Part shown: positions 26,146 to 33,683 of the stretch, piece after piece
Position numbering within the stretch: the stretch's first letter is position 1
Layout: each line of letters begins with the position of its first letter
Source: G965267185 sp965267185
GTDB lineage: Bacteria > Pseudomonadota > Alphaproteobacteria > UBA6615
Length of the DNA: 64,000 bases
Direction: 5' to 3'
NCBI GenBank assembly: GCA_965267185.1
Contig: OZ253937.1
Coordinates: 744,001-808,000 of the forward strand
The notes under the pieces: model-generated
The model's input: the letters and a program-made list of their open reading frames with translations, nothing else
Databases searched by the model: none
Told to the model about the DNA's origin: nothing
Position numbers and translations under genes: made by a program

Positions 26146-27609
26146 GTGAGCCCGACCGACGCCCTCATAGCAGCCTTGCTCGTGCCCACCGCGGGCGCGG
26201 TGTTGATTGCCCTGGTGGGACGTTGGCCGAACCTGCGCGAGACCGTGACCCTGGTGACGGCGCTGCTGCTGTTCGCCGCCGTGCTGCAAATCGCGCCGTC
26301 GGTGATGGACGGCGGGCGGCCTGCCGTATCGGCGTTGGTGGTGGCGCCGGGGCTCGAACTCGCGTTCGAGGTCGAGCCGCTCGGCCTGTTGTTCGCCCTG
26401 ATCGCCTCGTTCCTGTGGATCGTCAACTCGCTTTATTCGATCGGCTATATGCGCGGCAACAAGGAAGCGCGGCAAACCCAGTTCTACGTCGCGTTCGCCG
26501 TGGCGCTGGCCTCGACCATGGGCATCGCGCTCTCCGCCAACCTGTTCACGCTGTTCATTTTCTACGAAGTGCTGACGCTTTCGACCTATCCGCTGGTCGC
26601 CCACCACGGCGACGCCAAGGCGCGGGGCGGGGCGCGCACCTATCTGCTGATTTTGCTGTCGACATCGATCGTTTTCCTCATTCCCGCGCTGTTGTGGACG
26701 CTTGGACTCGCTGGCACGCTCGATTTCACCCAAGGGGGCATCCTGAGCGGTGTCAGCCCGCTCACCACCGGGCTGCTGCTGGCGTTGTTCGCGTTTGGTA
26801 TCGGCAAAGCGGCGGTGATGCCGTTTCACCGCTGGCTGCCGTCGGCCATGGTGGCGCCGACACCTGTCAGTGCGTTGTTGCATGCGGTGGCGGTTGTTAA
26901 AGCCGGCGTGTTCTCGGTGCTCAAGGTGGTGGTCTACATTTTTGGGCCCGAGCATCTGCTGGCGACCGGCGCCTCGGAATGGCTGGTTTACCTGGCGACC
27001 TTCTCGTTGCTCGCCGCCTCGGTCGTCGCTTTGACCAAGGATAACCTCAAGGCGCGGCTGGCCTATTCGACCGTCAGCCAGCTTGCTTATATCGTGCTCG
27101 GCGCGGCCATCGCCACGCCGCTGGCTCTGGTCGGCGCGGCGATGCACATTATGACCCATGCGTTCGGCAAGATTACGCTGTTTTTCGTCGCCGGCGCGAT
27201 CCACACTGCGGCCCATAAAACCGAAGTGAGCCAGTTGAACGGAATTGGCCGGGCGATGCCGTTTACCATGGCCGCGTTCTTCATCGGCGCGTTGTCGATT
27301 ATCGGTTTACCGCCGCTCGGCGGCGCGTGGAGCAAGCTCTATATCGCGCTCGGCGGGATGGACGGCGATTACGGCTTTGTCGTGGCGGCGCTGATGATTA
27401 GCTCGGTGCTCAACGTCGCCTACTTGATGCCCATCGTCGTGCGCGCGTTCTTCACACCGCCCGCCGAAGGCGAAGAGATTACCAAAATGAAGGAAGCCCC
27501 TTGGCTTTGCGTGATCCCGCTGTGCTTTACCGCGCTGGCCTGCGGCGTTTTGTTTTTCCTGCCAGACCGGCTCGAAGTGTTCCTCGGCGGCATCATGGGC
27601 GCGAGCTAG
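26146..27609 (+). CDS. proton-conducting antiporter subunit D-like, second copy (NuoM/MrpA-N family)
   Basis: A 487-residue, about 14-helix protein. Conserved features are the Glu in LFIFYEVLTLSTYPLV, Lys in FGIGKAAVMPFHRWLPSAMV, two Lys in AVVKAGVFSVLKVVVY, and His/Lys in MHIMTHAFGKITLFFV. It is the second MrpA/D-type subunit of the operon. GTG at 26146 is taken as the start; the preceding stop is 9 bp upstream. No MrpA fusion is present; this gene probably takes the place of the MrpA N-terminal part. Confidence 0.9.
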   Translation: MSPTDALIAALLVPTAGAVLIALVGRWPNLRETVTLVTALLLFAAVLQIAPSVMDGGRPAVSALVVAPGLELAFEVEPLGLLFALIASFLWIVNSLYSIGYMRGNKEARQTQFYVAFAVALASTMGIALSANLFTLFIFYEVLTLSTYPLVAHHGDAKARGGARTYLLILLSTSIVFLIPALLWTLGLAGTLDFTQGGILSGVSPLTTGLLLALFAFGIGKAAVMPFHRWLPSAMVAPTPVSALLHAVAVVKAGVFSVLKVVVYIFGPEHLLATGASEWLVYLATFSLLAASVVALTKDNLKARLAYSTVSQLAYIVLGAAIATPLALVGAAMHIMTHAFGKITLFFVAGAIHTAAHKTEVSQLNGIGRAMPFTMAAFFIGALSIIGLPPLGGAWSKLYIALGGMDGDYGFVVAALMISSVLNVAYLMPIVVRAFFTPPAEGEEITKMKEAPWLCVIPLCFTALACGVLFFLPDRLEVFLGGIMGAS

Positions 27610-27628
27610 GCGAGAGGAGGGAGCGAAG

Positions 27629-27892
27629 GTGAGCGATAAACCGGCCGACGAGCGCACCTGGTGGCTCGACCGCAAGGAGAATGTGAGCAAGATCGCGTAC
27701 ACGCTCTACGCGGTTTGCGCGGTTGTGCTCCTCGCAGATCTGGTTGCCCGCAGCAAGTTTGAGAACGAAATCGACGCGGTGCCGTTCTTCTACGGGGTCT
27801 ATGGTTTTGTTGGCAGCGTGTTCTTGGTTTTGGCGTCGAAGGAGATTTTGCGCCGGTTGGTGAAGCGGTCCGAGGACTATTACGATGATTGA
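27629..27892 (+). CDS. small membrane protein in antiporter operon
   Basis: An 87-residue protein of unknown family. A hydrophilic start (MSDKPADERTWWLDRKENV) is followed by two membrane helices at about residues 22-41 and 51-70, and a charged tail (RRLVKRSEDYYDD). It starts with GTG, with GAGGAGGGAG about 10 bp upstream, and overlaps the next gene by 8 bp. Its position between antiporter subunits suggests a structural or regulatory subunit of the complex. Small helical subunits occur at comparable places in Mbh-type complexes, but identity to any of them is not shown. Confidence 0.78.
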   Translation: MSDKPADERTWWLDRKENVSKIAYTLYAVCAVVLLADLVARSKFENEIDAVPFFYGVYGFVGSVFLVLASKEILRRLVKRSEDYYDD

Positions 27893-29573
27893 GTTCCCGC
27901 CAGGCCTCATTCTCGTGTTCGGCGCCCTTTTGGTGCCGGTGCTGCGCGGCCCGTTGCGCGCGGCGTGGATGATCGCGCTGCCGATTGCCGGGTTCGTACT
28001 GCTGTATATGCTGCCTGAGGGCAACCTGATGCCGATGTCAGCATTCGGTCAGGAGCTTGAACTGCTGCGCGTCGACCGGCTGTCGCGGGTCTTCGGCTAC
28101 GTCTTTTTCATCGCCTCGCTGCTCGGGGTGATCTACGCGCTGCATGTGCGCGCGGCGGGCGAGCAGGCGGCCTCGCTGGTCTATGCCGGCGCGGCCATCG
28201 GCGCGGTGACCGCCGGTGATTTGATCTCTCTGTTCGTTTATTGGGAACTCACGGCAGTCGCGTCGGTGTTTCTCATTCTGGCCCGGCGCACGCCGGAGGC
28301 GCGCGCGGCGGCGATGCGCTATCTCATCGTTCAGGTCGGATCCGGCGTCTTGTTGCTCGCCGGTTTGATCGTGCGCTGGCACGAAACCGGATCGGTCGAC
28401 TTCAGCCATATCGGCCTCGACGGGTCGGGCGGCCTGCTGATTTTCATTGCCTTCGGCATCAAATGCGCGTTCCCGTTGCTCCACAACTGGCTGCAGGATT
28501 CCTACCCGCAAGCGACCGTGACCGGTACGGTGATCTTGTCGGCATTCACGACCAAGCTCGCGGTCTACGCACTTGCGCGCGGTTTCGCCGGGACGGAACA
28601 GTTGATCTGGATCGGCGCGATTATGACCGCGTTCCCGATCTTCTATGCGGTGATCGAGAACGATCTGCGCCGGGTGCTTGCCTACAGTCTCAACAACCAG
28701 CTGGGCTTTATGGTGGTCGGTGTCGGTATCGGCACTGAGCTTGCGCTCAACGGCACCGCCGCGCACGCCTTCACTCACATCATCTATAAGGCGCTGCTGT
28801 TCATGTCGGTGGGCGCGGTGCTGCATCGTACCGGCACGGCGCTAGGCACGGAGTTGGGTGGCCTCTATAAGTCGATGCCGTTCACCACCGGCTTTTGCAT
28901 TATCGGCGCGGCGTCGATCTCGGCGTTTCCGTTATTCAGCGGTTTCATCAGTAAGTCGATGATCTTGTCGGCTGCCGCCCACGAAGGCCACAACATCGTC
29001 TGGTTGGTGCTGGTGTTCGCCTCGGCCGGTGTGTTCCACCATTCGGGCATCAAGATACCGTTCTTTGCCTTCTTCGCGCACGATTCCGGCAAAAGGGTGA
29101 AAGAAGCACCGTGGAATATGCTGGTGGCGATGGCAATTGCCGCTGCCTTGTGCATTGGCATCGGTGTGTTCCCCTCGGCGCTCTACAGCATTTTGCCGTT
29201 CCCGGTTACTTACGTGCCTTACACGGAGTCCCACGTTCTGGCGCAGTTGCAGCTCCTGTTGTTCTCCGCGCTGGCGTTCACCGTGCTGATGCGCACCGGC
29301 ATCTACCCGCCGGAATTGCGCTCGACCAACCTGGATACCGACTGGTTCTACCGGCGTTTCGGGCGGTTTGTGCAACGCGTTGCCTACCCGATCGGCAGCG
29401 AGACCTATACCGGTGTGCGGCGCATCGCGGTGCGCCGGATCGAGCGCTTCGTCGGCCAGCTCTACCGCCACCATGGACCGCAGGGCGTTCTCGCGCGCAC
29501 CTGGCCGACCGGCAGCATGGTGCTCTGGGTGGCGATTCTGCTTGCGGGCTACCTGCTGCTCTACTTCTTCTGA
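27885..29573 (+). CDS. proton-conducting antiporter subunit D-like, third copy with C-terminal extension
   Basis: A 562-residue protein of the MrpD/NuoL-M-N family. Conserved residues are Glu in LFVYWELTAVASVFLI, Lys in AFGIKCAFPLLHNWLQDSYP, Lys in FTTKLAVYALARG and Lys in FTHIIYKALLFMSVG. Compared with the other two copies it has about 70 extra residues at the C-terminus. These include a charged stretch (YRRFGRFVQRVAYPIGSETY...) before a last helix (VLWVAILLAGYLLLYFF). It closes the operon and overlaps the small membrane protein gene by 8 bp. Confidence 0.88.
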   Translation: MIEFPPGLILVFGALLVPVLRGPLRAAWMIALPIAGFVLLYMLPEGNLMPMSAFGQELELLRVDRLSRVFGYVFFIASLLGVIYALHVRAAGEQAASLVYAGAAIGAVTAGDLISLFVYWELTAVASVFLILARRTPEARAAAMRYLIVQVGSGVLLLAGLIVRWHETGSVDFSHIGLDGSGGLLIFIAFGIKCAFPLLHNWLQDSYPQATVTGTVILSAFTTKLAVYALARGFAGTEQLIWIGAIMTAFPIFYAVIENDLRRVLAYSLNNQLGFMVVGVGIGTELALNGTAAHAFTHIIYKALLFMSVGAVLHRTGTALGTELGGLYKSMPFTTGFCIIGAASISAFPLFSGFISKSMILSAAAHEGHNIVWLVLVFASAGVFHHSGIKIPFFAFFAHDSGKRVKEAPWNMLVAMAIAAALCIGIGVFPSALYSILPFPVTYVPYTESHVLAQLQLLLFSALAFTVLMRTGIYPPELRSTNLDTDWFYRRFGRFVQRVAYPIGSETYTGVRRIAVRRIERFVGQLYRHHGPQGVLARTWPTGSMVLWVAILLAGYLLLYFF

Positions 29574-29693
29574 TCCGTCAAAAGGACGAGCCCGGCGGGG
29601 GTGTCCGTCCGGCTCGAAAGAGCTACTTTGGGGACACAAATCGACGGTTTAGACGTCGATACGAAGATTAGTAGAAGCTGACAGGGGAAGAGA

Positions 29694-30722
29694 ATGACCC
29701 GAGTAAACTGGATATGGCGCATGGCGGTTGCCATGCTCGCGGTGACGACGATGTTCGTCGCCGGCACCCACATGGCCACCGCCGCCGACAAGGTAAAACT
29801 GGGTGCGCTGCGGTTCACCTCGCATTCGGGCGCGTTCGTTGCGCACGAAAAAGGATACTTCACGGAGGAAGGGCTCGAAGTTGAACTGGTGTTCTTCCAG
29901 GCCGCCGCGCCGATGGCCGTCGCGATCGCCTCCGGCGATATCGACTATGCGGTCACCGCCATTTCGGGCGGCCTGATCAATCTCGCCGAGAAAGGCGCGA
30001 TCAAGATCATCGGCGGCGCTTTGGTGGAAGAAAAGGGCGTCGACGGTCAGAAGATACTGGTCTCCAACGCGGCCTTCGAGGCCGGCGTCACATCGCCGGC
30101 GAAACTGGCGGGCCGTTCTTTCGGCATCACCCAGACCGGATCATCGTTCCACTACATGATCTCGCAGATCGCGGCAAAGGAAGGCTTTGCGACCGACGAT
30201 GTGAGCCTGAAGCCCTTGCAAAAAGTCGGCGCGATTATCGGCGCGCTGAAATCCGGCCAGATCGATAGCTGGACCATCGTTCCTCATATCGCGAAGGGGC
30301 TCGACGGATCGGGTGGCGCCAAGATTATCGGCAACGTCGCCGACTATATCGATGAGTATCAGGTGACGACGATCTTCACCTCGACCAAGAATGCGACCGA
30401 GAAGCGCGATCTCACCCGGCGCTTCTTGCGCGCCTACTCGAAGGGGATCGCCGATTTCAACGCCAACATGATCGACAAGACCAAAGGCGATGAGGGCGTC
30501 GAAGAGACGACCAAGCTGATCCACAAATACGTCTATGTGGAGCGGCCGTTCGAAAAGGCCGCGCCGCCGATCAAGGCAGGCTCCATGCGCCTGCAGCCGA
30601 ACGGCAAGTTGAACCTGAGCTCGGTGAAGCACCAGCTCGAATGGTTCCAGGCCGAGGGGCTGGTGAGCAAAGACATCAAGCTCGAGCAACTGGTCGATTC
30701 AAGTTACGTCGAAACCTACTGA
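29694..30722 (+). CDS. ABC transporter substrate-binding protein (NMT1/SsuA-like)
   Basis: A 342-residue periplasmic protein with a signal peptide (MRMAVAMLAV-like core, cleavage near ATA at about residue 30). The fold shows GALRFTSHSGAFVAHEKGYF and FFQAAAPMAVAIASGDIDYAVTAISGG, the pattern of the NMT1/THI5/SsuA/TauA family. Substrate is not determinable; related proteins bind sulfonates, nitrate or pyrimidines. It is followed by repeat C and then by the ABC ATPase and permease genes on the same strand. GGGGAAGAG precedes ATG 29694. Confidence 0.88.
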   Translation: MTRVNWIWRMAVAMLAVTTMFVAGTHMATAADKVKLGALRFTSHSGAFVAHEKGYFTEEGLEVELVFFQAAAPMAVAIASGDIDYAVTAISGGLINLAEKGAIKIIGGALVEEKGVDGQKILVSNAAFEAGVTSPAKLAGRSFGITQTGSSFHYMISQIAAKEGFATDDVSLKPLQKVGAIIGALKSGQIDSWTIVPHIAKGLDGSGGAKIIGNVADYIDEYQVTTIFTSTKNATEKRDLTRRFLRAYSKGIADFNANMIDKTKGDEGVEETTKLIHKYVYVERPFEKAAPPIKAGSMRLQPNGKLNLSSVKHQLEWFQAEGLVSKDIKLEQLVDSSYVETY

Positions 30723-30748
30723 CGGTGCTGCATAGAGTGCGATGCAAA

Positions 30749-30876
30749 TACCCTCTCCCATAGGGAGAGGGTGGCGAGCGAATGCGAGCCGGGTGAGGGG
30801 TTACAAACGATTGCGAGTTTCCTCGGTGAAATTTAACCCCTCACCCCAAACCCCTCTCCCTATGGGAGAGGGGCTT
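30749..30876 (-). repeat. double-hairpin intergenic repeat, copy C (inside ABC importer genes)
   Basis: A 128-bp copy in the reverse orientation to A and B, between the binding-protein and ATPase genes of one importer. The two hairpins (ACCCTCTCCC-ATA-GGGAGAGGGT and CCCCTCTCCC-TAT-GGGAGAGGGG) are intact, while the middle has diverged more than in the other copies. It lies 26 bp after the binding-protein stop and could terminate or stabilise its message. Confidence 0.85.
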
Positions 30877-30960
30877 ATCCAAGCTCCTATCCGCGTGTCT
30901 GCGACCGCCGTTTAGCATCGTTAAGATGACGAACCGAACGAAGCTCTAGCGGGGACCCGC

Positions 30961-31728
30961 ATGGACCTTCACCTGGAAGGCATTACGCACCGCTATGGTG
31001 ACATGCCGGTGCTCGACGGCATCGACCTCGAAATTGAAGGCGGCCAGATTGTCTGCGTAATCGGGCCGTCGGGCTGCGGCAAGTCCACGCTGTTGCGTTT
31101 TATCGGCGGACTCGAACAGCCCGATCGCGGCGAGGTGTTGCAGGTCGGCGAACCACCCGCAGAATCGCTCAATCCGCTCACCTATATTTTTCAGGATTTC
31201 GCGCTGCTGCCCTGGCGAACGGTCGAGGGCAACGTCAGCCTTGTGCTCGAAGACCATAATCTGGGCGCAGCTGAGGCTCGGCGCGTTATCGACGATGTTT
31301 TGGCGCGCACAAAACTCGCGGATTTTAAGACCGCGTTTCCGCGTCAGCTCTCGGGCGGCATGAAGCAACGTGTCGCCATCGCCCGCGCGCTCGCGGTGAA
31401 ACCAGCGGTGATGCTGATGGACGAACCGCTCTCGGGCCTCGATGCCCAGACCCGCGAGCTGCTGATGGACGATTTGGTGGGCCTGTGGGCGCGCGAGCGT
31501 TTTACCGCCGTTTACGTCACCCACAACCTCAATGAAGCGGTGCGGCTGGGCCACAAGATCGTCGTGCTGTCACGCCGGCCCGGGCGCATTCGCGAAGTCG
31601 TCGATATCGACACGCCCATCGAAGAGCGTGTTAACGGCGCGCCGAAGCTCGACGCCGTTCAAACCAAACTCTGGGACCTCTTGCGTGACGAGGCGGTCGC
31701 CGCAGATCGGGAGCTAAGCAATGGTTGA
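30961..31728 (+). CDS. ABC transporter ATP-binding protein (SsuB/TauB-like)
   Basis: A 255-residue ABC ATPase. Walker A is GPSGCGKST (residues 37-45), the Q-loop is IFQDFALLPWR, the signature is LSGGMKQRVAIARAL and Walker B is VMLMDEPLSGLD. It powers import through the permease encoded next, whose start overlaps its end by 8 bp. ATG 30961 follows a GGGGACC run. Belongs with the binding protein at 29694. Confidence 0.92.
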   Translation: MDLHLEGITHRYGDMPVLDGIDLEIEGGQIVCVIGPSGCGKSTLLRFIGGLEQPDRGEVLQVGEPPAESLNPLTYIFQDFALLPWRTVEGNVSLVLEDHNLGAAEARRVIDDVLARTKLADFKTAFPRQLSGGMKQRVAIARALAVKPAVMLMDEPLSGLDAQTRELLMDDLVGLWARERFTAVYVTHNLNEAVRLGHKIVVLSRRPGRIREVVDIDTPIEERVNGAPKLDAVQTKLWDLLRDEAVAADRELSNG

Positions 31729-32524
31729 TATGACGACAGGAACCCGTCCGGTCGAATTCCGCGGCGGCGGATTCGCCCCCAAACCGATCCGCACCCTGGG
31801 GCCAGTGGTGTTCATCGTTCTGATTCTGTTGTGGGAAATTGGCTCGCGCACCGGCGTGATTTCCGCGCTTGTTCTGCCGGCGCCGAGCGAGGCCATAGCG
31901 GCGCTGCGCGATCTCTGGGTTTCCGGCGAACTATGGCTGCATCTCGGCGCTTCGCTGCAACGCCTGGTCCTTGGCTGGACGGCCGGTACGGTTCTGGGGA
32001 TCGCGCTGGGGCTCTTGATCGGCTTGTTCTCGAGCGTCCGCTCAGGCGTTGCCCCCCTGGTTGCCGCGATCTTTCCCATCCCGAAAATCGCGCTCTTGCC
32101 GCTGTTCATTATCTGGTTCGGGATCGGTGAGGAATCCAAAGTGGCCCTCATCCTGTTCGGCACCTTTTTCCCCACCGTGATTTTCACCTATGGCGGAGTC
32201 GATGCCGTGGACCGCGGCTTGATTCGCATGGGCCAGTCTTTCGGCCTCAGCTGGTCGTCGATTGTCCGTAAAATCATTCTGCCCGGCGCGCTGCCGGCGA
32301 TCCTGTCGGGGATGCGGGTATCGTCGGCGATCGCGATCATTCTCATTGTTGCCGCGGAACTTATCGCCGCCGAGAAGGGGATCGGCGCCTACGTGCAAGC
32401 CGCCGGGTCGCTGTTCGCGACCGACCAGCTCATCGCCGGCGTCGCCATTCTTTCCATTCTCGGCCTCACCGTGAATTGGCTCATCGGTAAGGCCGAGAAG
32501 TTCTTTCTCCGCTGGCGCGCCTAG
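31721..32524 (+). CDS. ABC transporter permease (SsuC/TauC-like)
   Basis: A 267-residue permease with about six membrane helices and the conserved cytoplasmic EAA loop near SFGLSWSSIVRKIILPGALPA. GGAGCT lies at about 31710 before ATG 31721; the gene overlaps the ATPase by 8 bp. It imports an unknown small organic substrate with the neighbouring ATPase and binding protein. The end overlaps the convergent GFA gene by 4 bp (stop-to-stop). Confidence 0.9.
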   Translation: MVDMTTGTRPVEFRGGGFAPKPIRTLGPVVFIVLILLWEIGSRTGVISALVLPAPSEAIAALRDLWVSGELWLHLGASLQRLVLGWTAGTVLGIALGLLIGLFSSVRSGVAPLVAAIFPIPKIALLPLFIIWFGIGEESKVALILFGTFFPTVIFTYGGVDAVDRGLIRMGQSFGLSWSSIVRKIILPGALPAILSGMRVSSAIAIILIVAAELIAAEKGIGAYVQAAGSLFATDQLIAGVAILSILGLTVNWLIGKAEKFFLRWRA

Positions 32525-32952
32525 TTTTGCGCCGTGTCCTGCGGCGGCGGCATGCCTTCGAATGCGGGCAGGGCGGGGTCCATATGATCCCAGGAGGCCG
32601 CGCGCTTGGTGTAGACCACGACTTGTGGCTTGAAGACTTCCGGGTCGTCCAGGCTGGAGGCCCGGGGGAACGCCAGATCGGGCATGCCCGAGTTGGTCGA
32701 ATAGATTGCCGAGCCGCAGGTGGGACAGAACCCGCGGCTGACCATATTGCCGCTGTCGGTGGGCGCGTCGAAGAATTTCAACTCGCCGGTGACCGAGAGC
32801 GCCGCTTTCGGAATGCCGATATGAGAGCCGTGGCCGGTGCCGCTGGTTTTGCGGCAATGTTCACAATGGCAGTGCCCGGCGATAACGGGTTCGGCACTAC
32901 TTTCATACTTCACGGCGCCGCACAGGCAGCCGCCGGTAAAGACCGCGTTCAT
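32521..32952 (-). CDS. GFA-family (CENP-V/glutathione-dependent formaldehyde-activating) protein
   Basis: A 143-residue zinc-binding protein. Zinc ligands are CLCG near residue 9, CHCEHCRK near residue 27 and CPTCGS near residue 75. Only some family members act on formaldehyde-glutathione adducts, so the substrate is uncertain. ATG 32952 (MNAVFTGGCLCGAV) fits the family better than an upstream start at 32979. It is divergent to an HxlR regulator with an 81-bp gap and probably under its control. Confidence 0.88.
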   Translation of the reverse strand: MNAVFTGGCLCGAVKYESSAEPVIAGHCHCEHCRKTSGTGHGSHIGIPKAALSVTGELKFFDAPTDSGNMVSRGFCPTCGSAIYSTNSGMPDLAFPRASSLDDPEVFKPQVVVYTKRAASWDHMDPALPAFEGMPPPQDTAQN

Positions 32953-33033
32953 TTTTGTCTCCCAATATGTTACTTGCATTAGACAAGTGACACGTTAATT
33001 TACTCAATTGCGAATTGCAAGTGACTTTTCGAT
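32953..33033. promoter_or_regulatory. divergent promoter region with candidate HxlR operators
   Basis: The 81-bp region between the GFA and HxlR genes holds ACTTG-(7)-CAAGT at 32972-32988, and CAATT-GCG-AATTG at 33005-33017. It also has a repeated CAAGTGAC (about 32984-32991 and 33018-33025). HxlR proteins bind as dimers to short inverted repeats in their own divergent promoters, so these are plausible operators. No binding has been shown. Confidence 0.45.
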
Positions 33034-33402
33034 ATGACTGAAATCATCCTGACACCGGAGCGGTCTGGCTGCCCCATCGCCAGCACCCTCGATCTGGTCG
33101 GCGATAAGTGGTCGCTCGTCATCATCCGAGACATGCTGGTGGGCGCGAGGCGGTTCGGCGACTTCATGGCGTCGCCGGAAGGCATCAAGACCAATATTCT
33201 CACCAACCGCTTGCGGCGCATGGAGGAGGCGGGCCTTATCGAGCGACAGGCTTACCAAACCCGTCCGCCGCGTTTCGAGTATCTGCTCACCGAGCGTGGC
33301 GAGGCGCTGTTGCCGGTGTTGCAGGAGATGTGCCGCTGGGCCAATGCGCATATCGACGACACCTGGCTCCCGCCTGAGAGTTTCATGCAGCGGCAGGTTT
33401 AG
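33034..33402 (+). CDS. HxlR family transcriptional regulator
   Basis: A 122-residue winged-helix regulator. Family phrases are CPIASTLDLVGDKWSLVIIRDM with the typical Cys13 and the recognition segment GIKTNILTNRLRRMEEAGLIER. HxlR proteins sense electrophiles or redox stress through the N-terminal Cys and regulate adjacent genes. It is divergent to the GFA gene, which it probably controls. ATG 33034 lies just after the candidate operators. Confidence 0.92.
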   Translation: MTEIILTPERSGCPIASTLDLVGDKWSLVIIRDMLVGARRFGDFMASPEGIKTNILTNRLRRMEEAGLIERQAYQTRPPRFEYLLTERGEALLPVLQEMCRWANAHIDDTWLPPESFMQRQV

Positions 33403-33437
33403 AGCGCCGCGGACCGGGTGATACTTGCTGATTTGTC

Positions 33438-33542
33438 ACCCCCACCCCGGCCCTCCCCCATCAAGGGGGAGGGAGTTGGCGCGATGGTCGGCGCTCGGTC
33501 TGAAGTCCTCCCCCCTTGTGGGGGAGGATTTAGGTGGGGGGT
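33438..33542. repeat. hairpin-rich intergenic repeat of a second type
   Basis: About 105 bp with a CCCTCCCCC-ATCA-GGGGGAGGG hairpin (33460-33483), a CCTCCCCCC-TTGT-GGGGGAGG hairpin (33507-33528) and outer arms CCCCCACCCC / GGTGGGGGG that can also pair. Structure resembles copies A-D but the sequence differs. It lies in a 281-bp gap between the HxlR gene and the ABC exporter. No gene was seen in the rest of that gap. Confidence 0.7.
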
Positions 33543-33683
33543 CTAGCAACGTTAACCAACCGTCCTCAGCGAAGCGGCGATGGCAGTATTTGTTGTAAGT
33601 CACCGCTGGCTTTTGCCGTCAGATAGGTTAAATGCTTGCGCGGGCAGTGGTATGCGGGGCAGTAGGGTTTAGCAGTGCAGTCC

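Noticed and set aside
25705..27216. 503-codon antisense frame under the antiporter genes
   Set aside because: Arg/Gln/His-rich shadow product typical of antisense frames in GC-rich DNA.
29587..29616. Weak CGAGCC/GGCTCG stem after the last antiporter gene
   Set aside because: Arms are only 6 bp with an 18-base loop and no T-run, so it is not called a terminator.
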